NCBI GenBank assembly: GCA_035515235.1
Contig: DATJBS010000022.1
Span: forward strand, 1 to 64,000
Source: JAMLHH01 sp035515235
GTDB lineage: Bacteria; Bacteroidota; Bacteroidia; Chitinophagales; JADIYW01
Length of the DNA stretch: 64,000 bases
Direction of reading: 5' to 3'
Of the stretch, positions 24,808 to 33,890 are shown in pieces. The notes below the pieces were generated by a model. The model ran no database searches and had not been told where the DNA came from. It was given only the letters and a program-made list of their open reading frames with translations. Position 1 is the stretch's first letter. Every line of letters starts with the position of its first letter. Made by a program: the position numbers and the translations under genes.

Positions 24808-26085
24808 ATGATAGTTGCAGGAAGAAATAGCCCCATTAAAAATACCTCTTATAAAGTGGTGTTGCCTTTTTATGGTTATGCTGCGGTTTCATTTTTAATT
24901 GCAACAGTTTTAATACTCATCAATACCACTGCATTTACTCAGCATTACTTCAACCCTCCTACCTTAGCTATTACTCACGTTATGGCGCTTGGTTGGGGAA
25001 CAATGATTATTCTAGGAGCAAGTCATCAGTTATTTCCCGTATTAATAGAAGGAAAATTACACAGCGAATTATTAGCCTATCTATCTTTTATTTTTGCTGG
25101 TTTAGGTATTCCAATATTAGTTTATGCTTTTTATAAGTTCAATTTAGGCACTATAGCTTTATTGGGTGGCACATTGATTAATTTGGCAGTAATAGCTTAT
25201 TTAGTCAATCTTTGGTTGAGCATTTCTTATAGCAAAAGTAAAAATGTACATGCTATTTTTGCCTTAACAGCAGTATTATGGCTATTTACTACTACTCTAC
25301 TCGGACTTTTAATGGTTTTGAATTTTACCACACACATATTTTCTGAAAACTCTGTTCATTATCTTTCTCTTCATGCACACATGGGAATTATTGGATGGTT
25401 TTTACTCATGATTATTGGTGTAGGTTCTAGATTAATTCCTATGTTTTTAATTTCTAAATATGAGAATGAAAAACAATTATGGTGGGTTTATTTTTTAATC
25501 AATGGAGCATTGCTAAGTTTTATTCTGCTCTTCTTTTCTCCTCTAAAATCAACTTATTATATAGTTCCAATAATTCTTACTGCATGTAGTGTTTTATTAT
25601 TTGGAAAATATATCTATAGCTCATACACTCAGCGTATTCGTAAAAAAGTAGATGAACAAGTGCAAATTTCAATGCTTTCTGTGGCATTAGCAATTGTTCC
25701 AATTCTTGTATTGATTGCTATTATTCTATTTTTCACTCTTGTGAATAAAGAACAATTAGCACTTTTATATGGGTTCACTATTTTCTTCGGGTGGATCACA
25801 AGCATTATTCTAGGAATGACTTTCAAAACTATGCCTTTTATCATTTGGAATAAAGTGTATAGCAGCAAAGCAGGATTAGGTAAAACACCCAATCCAAAAG
25901 AGCTTTTTAACAACAATATTTTTATTGCTAATGGAGTAGCTTATCTGATTGGACTCATTATTTTCAGTTGGGGTATTATTCAGAGCAATGTCCACCTCTT
26001 AAATGTTGGAGCCATTTTCCTAATAATTACTGCTGTATTATATAATATGAACGTTTTTAAAATCTATTTTCATAAAGCCAAATAA
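24808..26085 (+). CDS. cbb3 subunit I-like membrane protein (NnrS-like role?)
   Basis: A 425-residue protein with about 12 membrane helices. His residues in ITHVMALGWGTMIILGASHQ and LSLHAHMGIIGWFLLMIIGVG resemble part of the heme-copper oxidase subunit I ligand set. The HH pair and the full active-site set are missing, so it is not an oxidase. Related orphan proteins are often labelled cbb3 subunit I in Bacteroidota and accompany NO-response genes. It probably carries heme, which would fit an NO-related role (inference). Confidence 0.65.
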   Translation: MIVAGRNSPIKNTSYKVVLPFYGYAAVSFLIATVLILINTTAFTQHYFNPPTLAITHVMALGWGTMIILGASHQLFPVLIEGKLHSELLAYLSFIFAGLGIPILVYAFYKFNLGTIALLGGTLINLAVIAYLVNLWLSISYSKSKNVHAIFALTAVLWLFTTTLLGLLMVLNFTTHIFSENSVHYLSLHAHMGIIGWFLLMIIGVGSRLIPMFLISKYENEKQLWWVYFLINGALLSFILLFFSPLKSTYYIVPIILTACSVLLFGKYIYSSYTQRIRKKVDEQVQISMLSVALAIVPILVLIAIILFFTLVNKEQLALLYGFTIFFGWITSIILGMTFKTMPFIIWNKVYSSKAGLGKTPNPKELFNNNIFIANGVAYLIGLIIFSWGIIQSNVHLLNVGAIFLIITAVLYNMNVFKIYFHKAK

Positions 26086-26086
26086 G

Positions 26087-26410
26087 ATGAATATTACTAC
26101 AAATAATGATGAGAAAAGCGAAATTGCCATAGCAGCTTTATATGATGTGATAGATCCTGAAATAGGTTTAAACATTGTTGATTTGGGCTTAATCTATGAA
26201 ATCAATTTTAGCGAAAAAAGCAAAGATATCGTAGTGAATATGACATTGACAACACAGTTTTGTCCTATGGGAGAATCTATTGTAGAGTCAACAACACAAG
26301 CCATGAAGCAATCTTTTCCAGAAGAAGAAATACATGTCAACTTAACTTTTGAGCCACCATGGAATCAAGGAATGATTTCCGAAGAAGGTGTTAATTTTTT
26401 AAATGGATAA
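26087..26410 (+). CDS. DUF59/MIP18 metal-sulfur cluster assembly protein
   Basis: A 107-residue protein of the PaaD/SufT/MIP18 family. Signature: LYDVIDPEIGLNIVDLGLIYEI, then MTLTTQFCPMGESIVES with the conserved Cys, and FEPPWNQGMISEEG. Such proteins help mature Fe-S proteins. Its place between the Ric-type genes and an Fe-S-type Rrf2 regulator suggests cluster assembly or repair after NO damage. It is one base from the previous gene and two from the next. Confidence 0.9.
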   Translation: MNITTNNDEKSEIAIAALYDVIDPEIGLNIVDLGLIYEINFSEKSKDIVVNMTLTTQFCPMGESIVESTTQAMKQSFPEEEIHVNLTFEPPWNQGMISEEGVNFLNG

Positions 26411-26412
26411 TC

Positions 26413-26844
26413 ATGTTGAGTAATACCTGTAAAACTGCCATCAAAGCCGTCATCTATCTCGCCTCTAAAGAAGAGTCCGGAGAGAATGCTGGCGTGAAAG
26501 AAATTTCTCAATACATCAATGCAAGCGAGCATACTGTAAGTAAAATTTTGCAAAACTTAGTCCGTCAAAAAATTATTCATAGCATCAAAGGACCTACGGG
26601 AGGTTTTTATATTACAAAGGAGCAACAGGAGCAACCGATCATTACTATTGTAAATACTATCGATGGAAAAGATTTATTCAATCAATGTGGATTGGGCTTG
26701 AGCAAATGTTCTTCTTCACATCCATGTCCTATTCATGATGACTATAAAAGAGGCAGAGAAATTATTCATCATCTATTCAACACTAAAACTATCAATGTGC
26801 TTTGCGGTCCAGTAGAACATGGTTTAGCTCATTTAATAGGATAA
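26413..26844 (+). CDS. Rrf2-family regulator, NsrR-like
   Basis: A 143-residue DNA-binding protein. The winged helix covers about 1-70 (KEISQYINASEHTVSKILQNLVRQKI, then GPTGGFYI). Three cysteines, C92, C99 and C105 (QCGLGLSKCS...HPC), match the [Fe-S] ligand pattern of NsrR/IscR-type members. NsrR senses nitric oxide through this cluster and represses NO-detoxification genes. The neighbouring NO-related genes make the same role likely here; the inverted repeat at 22656-22694 is a candidate target. Confidence 0.85.
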   Translation: MLSNTCKTAIKAVIYLASKEESGENAGVKEISQYINASEHTVSKILQNLVRQKIIHSIKGPTGGFYITKEQQEQPIITIVNTIDGKDLFNQCGLGLSKCSSSHPCPIHDDYKRGREIIHHLFNTKTINVLCGPVEHGLAHLIG

Positions 26845-26881
26845 ATTATTCAACAATAAAGAACAAAAACTTACCACAATC

Positions 26882-27370
26882 ATGAGTCACGAAATATATG
26901 TAATATCAGTTTTCATTCATATATTATCCGCTTGTATATGGTTGGGTGGAATGTTATTTTTGATATTAGCATTTATTCCGGGTATCAAAAATCATCCTGA
27001 CAAAGTAGATCTTATTGCAAGCGTTTCGCTCAAATTTAGAACGGTCGGAACAGTCGCTTTGGTTCTTTTACTCATCACTGGTTTTATACAATTAGAATAT
27101 AGAGGTGCACAATGGAATATGGACTTCTTACTGCATACCTCATTTGGAAAGCTTGTCGGATTAAAACTATTAGTCTTTTTAGGAATTATTCTCATCAGTA
27201 TAGTTCACGATTATTTTTTAGGATCAAAAGCAATTGAAGCTTGGAAAAAAGATCCCGAACATTCAGAAACATTACGTTTAAGAAATTCATCAAGAATGAT
27301 GGGAAGAATGAGTTTCCTCTTGGCAATAGCAGCAGTTTTATTAGGAGTACTCTTATCTAGAGGTTGGTAA
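26882..27370 (+). CDS. CopD-like membrane protein
   Basis: A 162-residue protein with four membrane helices. The start, VISVFIHILSACIWLGGMLF, shows the HxxxAxxWxGG arrangement of the CopD/DUF4149-like fold. Related proteins are linked to copper handling or heme membrane assembly. It lies in the middle of a cluster with two SCO copper chaperones and a CuA enzyme, so a supporting role in copper supply or assembly is inferred. Confidence 0.7.
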   Translation: MSHEIYVISVFIHILSACIWLGGMLFLILAFIPGIKNHPDKVDLIASVSLKFRTVGTVALVLLLITGFIQLEYRGAQWNMDFLLHTSFGKLVGLKLLVFLGIILISIVHDYFLGSKAIEAWKKDPEHSETLRLRNSSRMMGRMSFLLAIAAVLLGVLLSRGW

Positions 27371-27539
27371 AAAATAGCAAAATGAACAAAGATTATACAT
27401 ACAAAATAAAACGAAAGGCTTGAGAGATATTCATCAGTTTTAGCTAAGGTTTTCATTGCAGTAGCTGAAACGACAATTAAATTAAATTTATTTGAAATGT
27501 GAAATATCATCGAGTATTCTCACATTAAATTCAGCTAAA

Positions 27540-28316
27540 ATGAGCAACAAAACAATTAATACAGAGCAAGGACATTGGATATTAGCCAAAATGGGTAAAA
27601 AGGTATTGCGTCCGGGAGGTAAAGAATTAACTATAAAAATGATTCAAAACCTTAAGATTGACAACACCGATAACGTCGTAGAATTTGCTCCAGGAATGGG
27701 ATTCACGGCTGCTCTTACCTTGCAACATCACCCAAAATCTTATACAGGAATAGAACTCAATGAAGAAGCTGCAAGCAATTTGCGCAAAACTATTCATAGT
27801 AAAAATCAAAAAATCATAGTGGCAAATGCTGCGAATTCTACTCTAGAAAACAACTCCTACTCTAAAGTATATGGCGAAGCTATGTTAACTATGCAAGCAG
27901 ATCATAGAAAATCCGAAATCATTAAAGAAGCCTACCGAATTTTAAAGAAAGGTGGCAAATACGGAATTCATGAATTAGGATTAGTGCCAAATGATCTTTC
28001 AGAGGAAACAAAAGCAAAAATTCAAAAAGAATTAGCCCATACAATTAAAGTGAATGCAAGACCTCTAACTCAAAATGAGTGGATTACCTTACTAGAGAAA
28101 GAAGGGTTTTCAATAGAAAATATTGAGACCAATCCAATGTTATTACTAGAAAGCAAACGTATGATTGAAGATGAAGGAGTTTTCAGAACTTTAAAAATCA
28201 TTTACAATATTATCACTCATCCAGAAGAAAGAAGTAGAATATTGGCCATGAGAAAAGTTTTTAGAAAAAACCAACACCATCTCAATGCAATCAGTATTGT
28301 CGCTGTGAAAAATTAG
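27540..28316 (+). CDS. SAM-dependent methyltransferase (class I)
   Basis: ATG at 27540 is preferred because the protein then begins MSNKTINTEQGHWILAKMGK; the open frame extends 16 codons upstream without support. The 258 residues include the SAM-binding motif VVEFAPGMGFTAALTL, the acidic end of strand 2 (GIELNEEA) and the post-motif EAYRILKKGGKYGIHELG. The substrate is unknown. It is in the same direction as the respiratory genes around it. Confidence 0.8.
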   Translation: MSNKTINTEQGHWILAKMGKKVLRPGGKELTIKMIQNLKIDNTDNVVEFAPGMGFTAALTLQHHPKSYTGIELNEEAASNLRKTIHSKNQKIIVANAANSTLENNSYSKVYGEAMLTMQADHRKSEIIKEAYRILKKGGKYGIHELGLVPNDLSEETKAKIQKELAHTIKVNARPLTQNEWITLLEKEGFSIENIETNPMLLLESKRMIEDEGVFRTLKIIYNIITHPEERSRILAMRKVFRKNQHHLNAISIVAVKN

Positions 28317-28350
28317 TACGCAGTATTTCAATAATTAAACAAATCACATT

Positions 28351-28800
28351 ATGCAAGAAAGATTGAACTATATGAAAATTGCTCCTGATGCCATCAAAGG
28401 AATGTTGGAAATGGAAAAATATGTACATCAATCTGGACTGGAGCGGTCTTTATACGAACTCGTAAAAATTAGAGCATCACAAATCAATGGCTGTGCTTAT
28501 TGCCTAGATATGCATACAAAAGATGCGCGCAAATTGGGTGAAACCGAACAGAGAATTTATACATTAAGCACTTGGCGGGAAACTCCATTTTTTAGTGAAA
28601 GAGAAAGAGCTGCTTTAGCATGGACAGAAGCACTGACTTTAATTTCAGAGAATGACGTTCCTGATGCATTATATAATGCCACCCGAGAATATTTCAATGA
28701 AAAAGAAATGATGGACTTGACGATATCCATTATAGCTATCAATAGTTGGAACAGATTAGCCATCAGTTTTAGAACAACACCCGGAACCTACCAACCATGA
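28351..28800 (+). CDS. Carboxymuconolactone decarboxylase/AhpD-like protein
   Basis: A 149-residue protein with the CxxC-x-x-H redox centre GCAYCLDMHTKDARKLGE at about 47-64. This is characteristic of the AhpD-like alkylhydroperoxidase branch of the CMD family rather than the decarboxylases. It probably reduces peroxides or acts as a disulfide reductase. It ends four bases before the SCO gene. Confidence 0.88.
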   Translation: MQERLNYMKIAPDAIKGMLEMEKYVHQSGLERSLYELVKIRASQINGCAYCLDMHTKDARKLGETEQRIYTLSTWRETPFFSERERAALAWTEALTLISENDVPDALYNATREYFNEKEMMDLTISIIAINSWNRLAISFRTTPGTYQP

Positions 28801-28804
28801 TAAA

Positions 28805-29425
28805 ATGAAAAACTGGCTCTACATATTAGTAATTGCACTTTTAGCAAGTTGCTCAAAATCGGATCATCAATTGCCGATTTTTGGACATAAAACAGTTACT
28901 GATCAAGGAGACACTATTTATTCTTCCATTCAAGATTTTGAATTTATAAGTCAGGATAGCTTAATTGTTACCAATCAAACTTTTAAAAACAAAATCTACA
29001 TCGCTGATTTCATCTTCCTTTCTTGTCCAAGTATTTGTCCTATAATGACGAGCGAATTAAAAAAGGTGTATGATGAATTCGAATCCAATCCAAATATTTA
29101 TTTTATTTCACACACCATTGATCCTGAGAGCGATTCGATTCCAAGGCTTAAGGAATATGCGGAAGTTTTAGGAATCAATCATTCCAAATGGTTCTTCGTC
29201 ACAGGTAGCGAAGATGATATTTATGCAATTGCAGAAAAAAGCTACTTTGCTACAGCGTTTTTTGATAAAAAAGCAACAGGTGGATATATTCACAGTGGAA
29301 ATTTTCTCTTGATTGATATTCACAAAAACATTCGTGGTGTTTACGATGGAACAAATCCTGAGGAAACTAAAAGACTCATTAAAGATTTAAGAGAACTTCT
29401 ACAAGAACAATTCAAAGGTACATGA
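28805..29425 (+). CDS. SCO1/SenC copper chaperone, lipoprotein
   Basis: A 206-residue thioredoxin-fold lipoprotein. The lipobox is LLASC (Cys near residue 16). The copper site is CPSIC in FIFLSCPSICPIM with a distal His in GGYIHSGNFLL. SCO proteins deliver copper to, or reduce, the CuA site of subunit II. The next gene encodes just such a subunit. Confidence 0.9.
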   Translation: MKNWLYILVIALLASCSKSDHQLPIFGHKTVTDQGDTIYSSIQDFEFISQDSLIVTNQTFKNKIYIADFIFLSCPSICPIMTSELKKVYDEFESNPNIYFISHTIDPESDSIPRLKEYAEVLGINHSKWFFVTGSEDDIYAIAEKSYFATAFFDKKATGGYIHSGNFLLIDIHKNIRGVYDGTNPEETKRLIKDLRELLQEQFKGT

Positions 29426-29472
29426 TAGCAGCATTTTTAAAGATTTTTTAATCACTTTAAAATATTTTAATC

Positions 29473-30024
29473 ATGCATCAAAGTTCAATTCTAATACTAT
29501 TCTTATCTCTAGCTATTATAGGAATAATAGTCTTTACCTATATTTATTTGTCGTCTCTACATGTTGAAAATGCAGAACAAGGAATGTCAAATCCTTTAAA
29601 AAAAAGGTTCTGGTTTATTCTGATTCTTTTTGTGATATTGTCCATTTTCGCTTCGGTGACCATTCCCAAATCTCCTTACTATCTTTTCGCTGACGAGACA
29701 CCTGCAAAAGTAATTCATGTGGCGAGCATGCAATTCAATTTTTTTATGTCCGAAAAGGCTATTGATCCAAAATTACCTGTAGGTGAAGCAATAGAAATAC
29801 CACTCCGTAAAATGGTCGAATTCAGAGTCACTAGTTTAGACGTCAATCATGGTTTTGCTATCTATAATCCCCAAAATAGATTGATTACTCAAACACAAGC
29901 AATGCCGGGTTATGTCAATCGACTTCGCTATAAATTCAACGAACCAGGGACATATAATATATTCTGTTTAGAGTATTGCGGTATGGCACATCAAGTCATG
30001 AATTCAAGCTTTATTGTCAAATAG
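29473..30024 (+). CDS. CuA-containing subunit II of a heme-copper oxidoreductase
   Basis: A 183-residue protein with two N-terminal membrane helices (about 6-27 and 46-66) and a periplasmic cupredoxin domain. All CuA ligands are visible: the His in DVNHGFAIY and the motif CLEYCGMAHQVM (two Cys, Glu, His, Met). It is the electron-accepting subunit and pairs with the catalytic subunit encoded 20 bases downstream. It is shorter than mitochondrial-type subunit II, like those of ba3 oxidases and CuA-type NO reductases. Confidence 0.88.
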   Translation: MHQSSILILFLSLAIIGIIVFTYIYLSSLHVENAEQGMSNPLKKRFWFILILFVILSIFASVTIPKSPYYLFADETPAKVIHVASMQFNFFMSEKAIDPKLPVGEAIEIPLRKMVEFRVTSLDVNHGFAIYNPQNRLITQTQAMPGYVNRLRYKFNEPGTYNIFCLEYCGMAHQVMNSSFIVK

Positions 30025-30043
30025 TCTTCTAAAAATATAGATC

Positions 30044-31483
30044 ATGGAATCAATTAAATTAAGAAAAATCACTTCGATTTGGATCATCACTATACTCCTT
30101 TTGTTTATTGTCAGTATTGTACTTGGGATATTGATGAGATTGAATCAAGCAGGGACCATTTCAGAAACTCCAACTACTTTTTACATCAATATGACTACAC
30201 ATGGCTTAACGATGATTGGCATTTGGTACGTTGCAGGCATGGCAGCCATTAACTATCTAATGGAGCGATATGTCAAAACTAATTTTACAGTAAATGCTAT
30301 TGCCTATATATTGACAGTTATCGGCGTATTTCTGCTTTGGACATCAACATTTATAGGCAAATTTCACGCAGCTTGGACCTTTCTTTATCCTTTACCTTTC
30401 AAAATAATGTGGGAAAAATGGGCAACACCTTTATTTCTAATCGCATTAACTATTTTGGCTGTAGGATGGTTGATTTGGAGCATAAGTTTGGTGACAAAAA
30501 TTCTTAAAAAATATACTATAGCACAATCATTTGCATGGCAGCATTTCAAAAAAAATCCTAAAGTAGAAACTCCACCTTTTATACTTATTAGCATGATATC
30601 TCTTGTAGGAATCATCGCTTGTTTGATAGCGGCGGCAATATTGATGGCAATGTATTTTGCTGAATATTTCTCTAATGGAAATTTTGTAAACGATGCTTTA
30701 TTAATGAAGAACTTGACTTATTTCTTTGGTCATACGATTGCTAATGAAATGCTTTATCTAGGTTTGGCAGTGATTTACGAACTGTTTTCTGAAATAAGTG
30801 GAAGACCTAAATGGAAAACTACTTGGTATGTAGCTCTAGCTTGGAATTGTACATTGGTATTTATTTTGACAGCATTTTTTCATCATTTATATATGGATTT
30901 TGTCCAGCCGGAAGGTTTACAAATCATTGGACAATTAGCGTCCTATTTTGCGAGTTTACCTGCAGCTGGAGTAACAGTTTTCAGCGTATTCATTGCTGTA
31001 TATGGAACAAAAATCAAATGGTCATTGCCTAATTTGTTATTTTTCATTGGAATTGCTGGCTGGGTGATCGGTGGTCTTGGCGCTGTGATAGATGCAACAA
31101 TTAGTAACAATGTTGTACTTCACAATACATTATGGGTACCCGCACATTTCCATACTTACAATGCTTTAGGAAACGTACTGTTCAGCATAGGGTTTTTCTA
31201 TTGGTTTGCTAATCAATTTACTGAAAATGAAAATTCTGAAAAATATACCAAATACATATTAGGAACACTTTTAGTTGGAGGAATCGGATTTCTTTTGGCA
31301 TTTTATATTGCTGGGGCAGATTCTATTCCACGTAGATATAGCAATTATCCCGAAGAATTAGTATCTGGAGCACCTTTAGCTTTAATGGGAGCAATTTTCG
31401 GAAGTATATACTTGATCGCCATACTTTTCTTCTTTTTTAACATTTCTAAAAGATGTATAAAAATTATATTTTCTCCGTCGTAG
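30044..31483 (+). CDS. Heme-copper oxidoreductase subunit I (possible NO reductase)
   Basis: A 479-residue protein with about 12 membrane helices. The six metal-binding histidines are present: H53 (THGLTM), H230 (FFGHTIANE), H280 and H281 (FFHHLY), H368 and H370 (PAHFHTY). The residue four after H230 is Asn234, not the Tyr that is cross-linked to this His in A- and B-type oxygen reductases, and Glu235 follows. This favours an NO-reductase-like or unusual C-like enzyme over a standard oxidase, in keeping with the NO-response genes upstream. Oxygen reduction cannot be excluded. Confidence 0.8.
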   Translation: MESIKLRKITSIWIITILLLFIVSIVLGILMRLNQAGTISETPTTFYINMTTHGLTMIGIWYVAGMAAINYLMERYVKTNFTVNAIAYILTVIGVFLLWTSTFIGKFHAAWTFLYPLPFKIMWEKWATPLFLIALTILAVGWLIWSISLVTKILKKYTIAQSFAWQHFKKNPKVETPPFILISMISLVGIIACLIAAAILMAMYFAEYFSNGNFVNDALLMKNLTYFFGHTIANEMLYLGLAVIYELFSEISGRPKWKTTWYVALAWNCTLVFILTAFFHHLYMDFVQPEGLQIIGQLASYFASLPAAGVTVFSVFIAVYGTKIKWSLPNLLFFIGIAGWVIGGLGAVIDATISNNVVLHNTLWVPAHFHTYNALGNVLFSIGFFYWFANQFTENENSEKYTKYILGTLLVGGIGFLLAFYIAGADSIPRRYSNYPEELVSGAPLALMGAIFGSIYLIAILFFFFNISKRCIKIIFSPS

Positions 31484-32199
31484 CCTTTTGTTTAATTACG
31501 ATAGCTAATGGTCAAACTGTCTCAACAGATTTGAAGGAAGAAGAAAATATTTATGAGAAAATATACGACGCTCCTTTAAATATTGTAGGAGAATCTTCCC
31601 TTCAATTTCACGAGCTATATTCTACAAACCCACTTCTATTAGCACTTAATTTTACAAGATGTTCTGGAGTCTGCAACCCATTTTTGTTACAGTTAAAAGA
31701 AAGCTTAGAGTTAAAAGATAATTCGTACAATGTTCTAGTCTTAAGTTTTGATTCGAGGGATGATTTGAAAGATATGAAACGATTAGCTGAAAGCCTCCAA
31801 TTAGACAATAATTCACAGTGGAAATTTGCTACTACTAGCAAAATTGAAGAATTGAATCAATCTATTAGCTTCTTCCCTGTTTGGGATAGTACGAAAAGTC
31901 AATTTGATCATGATGCGCTATTGGTAGGAATCAATAACGAAGGATATATTACAAAGAAATTAATTGGAATCCGACAAGGACATGATTTGGATTTATTGAT
32001 CGCAAGTGTCAATAATATTTTCTCACCTACTTACCGTTTACCCAATAAAAATGCATTGTTTTCTTGTTTTAATTACGACCCTACGACCGGTAAAAACAAG
32101 CCCGGATTAGGTCTTCTTTTCATTGCTTTGCCTGCATTAATTACTATTTTAATATTGATAATCATCAGTTTATTCACGAAAAGAAATAAATTAGAATGA
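31453..32199 (+). CDS. Second SCO1/SenC-like protein with C-terminal membrane anchor
   Basis: A 248-residue protein that starts inside the end of the subunit I gene (31-base overlap). It has a signal peptide (NYIFSVVAFCLITIANGQT), a copper motif CSGVC in NFTRCSGVCNPF and a likely distal His in SQFDHDALL. The last helix, about 222-242, anchors it to the membrane. Together with the first SCO gene it brackets the oxidoreductase, suggesting both assist CuA maturation. Confidence 0.85.
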   Translation: MYKNYIFSVVAFCLITIANGQTVSTDLKEEENIYEKIYDAPLNIVGESSLQFHELYSTNPLLLALNFTRCSGVCNPFLLQLKESLELKDNSYNVLVLSFDSRDDLKDMKRLAESLQLDNNSQWKFATTSKIEELNQSISFFPVWDSTKSQFDHDALLVGINNEGYITKKLIGIRQGHDLDLLIASVNNIFSPTYRLPNKNALFSCFNYDPTTGKNKPGLGLLFIALPALITILILIIISLFTKRNKLE

Positions 32200-32277
32200 G
32201 TAAATTTCACACTTTTTGAGTAACTAGATGCATATTCACAGCATCCAATTAAAATCCATCTTATAAAGCTCATTAAT

Positions 32278-32754
32278 ATGAAAAACTTTATCTTATTAAT
32301 CATATTGTTGCTAACTTTCAGTGTGTCCAATGCTCAAATCAAAGTCTATAAAGGAACCTCTACTTACAGTGGTGATGTAATCTGCAACCTATCTAATTCA
32401 AAAATCTATAAGAAAATCTCATCTTATTCTGGAGATATTGTTTGTAATATAAATGGAAATAAAATTTATAAAGGAACTTCTAGTTATAGTGGCGATGTGA
32501 TTTATAATATCTCTGATGGGAAAGTTTACAAAGGAACTTCTAATTATAGCGGAGATATTTTAATGACTATTAAAGACGGGAAAATTTACAAAGGCACTTC
32601 TAGCTATAGTGGAGACGTCATCGCAACAATTAGAGAAGGCAAAGTATTTACAGGAAATTCCAATTACTCTGGAGACATTAGTTTCAGAATAGATGGTTTT
32701 GTTACAATAGAAGAATTTGTTGCAATATGGCATGCTGTCAAGTATACATTTTGA
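32278..32754 (+). CDS. Exported 20-residue repeat protein
   Basis: A 158-residue protein with a signal peptide (NFILLIILLLTFSVSNAQ) and six tandem 20-residue units. The consensus is IYKGTSSYSGDVIYNISDGK, running from about 22 to 141. The pattern of short strands and turns suggests a beta-solenoid or beta-sheet stack. The last 17 residues (FVTIEEFVAIWHAVKYT) depart from the repeat. Function unknown. The DNA repeats at 60-bp spacing, so repeat number may vary between strains. Confidence 0.8.
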   Translation: MKNFILLIILLLTFSVSNAQIKVYKGTSTYSGDVICNLSNSKIYKKISSYSGDIVCNINGNKIYKGTSSYSGDVIYNISDGKVYKGTSNYSGDILMTIKDGKIYKGTSSYSGDVIATIREGKVFTGNSNYSGDISFRIDGFVTIEEFVAIWHAVKYTF

Positions 32755-32845
32755 CTTAGACTAGGTCAACGGAATTGGTCACGAGCTACCAAGTTTATTT
32801 TTCAACATTCTAAAAATATCCAATCATAAACTATATTTTCATTAA

Positions 32846-33886
32846 ATGAAACAAAGCATTATTCTTAAGATTCAACAAATCATTGATAATCAAAACCTGA
32901 ATGAGAAGGAACTCTTATATCAATTAAAAGGAGTGGTTTATCAGAATGATTTACAAAACGAAATTTCAAAAGAATCTAAAAGTATAGAACAGCTTGTTTC
33001 AGAAAACATAGAAAAACTTTACCAAGAATCTACAGATTCTAATACTTTAAAAACTGGTTTTCATAGCTTAGATAAGCTTTTAGGTGGATTTGGTTTAGGG
33101 GAATTGATCGTCATTGGAGGAAGACCCGGAATGGGGAAGAACATTCTTCTGATCAATTTAGCACTCAACATTTCTGTTGATATACCTGTCCTTTATTTTT
33201 CTTTTGACTTCTCTGAATTGCTTTTAACCAATCGAATAATTTCTAGTGTTACAGGAATCCCAATAGAAAAAATTCAACAACAAACTCTTACAGATAGTGA
33301 AAAAGAAACGATTAGATTATCAGGCAGTCATCTAATTACAAGGCATTTGTATATCAATGACAACAGCTACAATTCATTAACTGCATTTAAAATTCATTGC
33401 GAAAAGTATATTAAGGAATATGGAGTAAAAGTGATTATTATAGATTATTTACAAATGATGAGCTCGAATAAATACTCTAACAATAGAGTCTTAGAATTAG
33501 GCCATATCAGTAAAGAATTAAAAAAAATTGCAAAAGAATTCAATGTATGCATAGTCGCTTCTAGCCAATTGAGCAGAGCAGTAGAAATGAGACATGGAGA
33601 TAAAAAGCCTCTTCTCGCTGATTTACGTGATAGCGGAGCAATAGAACAAGATGCGGATAAAGTCATAGCGCTTTACAGACCTGAATATTATGGATTTCAA
33701 GAGAATGCTAGAGGAGAAAGTACAAAAGGAATCACAGAATTATTCATATTAAAAAATAGATCTGGTCCTGTGGGAGAAATACAATTAATGAAGGATATTA
33801 ACTTTTCATATTACAGAGATTTCGACATTGAAAGAAGTGAATTTATTACTATCAAAAGTAGATTAGACGAAATCGATTTATTTTAA
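32846..33886 (+). CDS. DnaB-like RecA-fold ATPase upstream of the retron, altered active site
   Basis: A 346-residue protein with the DnaB helicase C-terminal domain at about 67-330 and a short N-terminal helical part in place of the DnaB N-domain. The P-loop is GRPGMGKN (92-99): Asn99 replaces the Thr/Ser that coordinates Mg. In motif H1a, SFDF replaces SLEM, so the catalytic Glu becomes Asp121. Walker B (VIIIDYLQMM, D200), the H3 motif SSQLSRAVE and H4 DLRDSGAIEQDAD are intact. The gene ends about five bases before the retron RNA, so they are likely co-transcribed. It is not the replicative DnaB. A retron accessory or effector role is inferred. Confidence 0.8.
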   Translation: MKQSIILKIQQIIDNQNLNEKELLYQLKGVVYQNDLQNEISKESKSIEQLVSENIEKLYQESTDSNTLKTGFHSLDKLLGGFGLGELIVIGGRPGMGKNILLINLALNISVDIPVLYFSFDFSELLLTNRIISSVTGIPIEKIQQQTLTDSEKETIRLSGSHLITRHLYINDNSYNSLTAFKIHCEKYIKEYGVKVIIIDYLQMMSSNKYSNNRVLELGHISKELKKIAKEFNVCIVASSQLSRAVEMRHGDKKPLLADLRDSGAIEQDADKVIALYRPEYYGFQENARGESTKGITELFILKNRSGPVGEIQLMKDINFSYYRDFDIERSEFITIKSRLDEIDLF

Positions 33887-33890
33887 ATAA

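Noticed and set aside
24808..26085. Functional cbb3 oxidase subunit I
   Set aside because: The HH pair and the full histidine set of the catalytic subunit are missing.
32846..33886. Replicative helicase dnaB
   Set aside because: Too short, no DnaB N-domain, and the P-loop Thr and H1a Glu are substituted.
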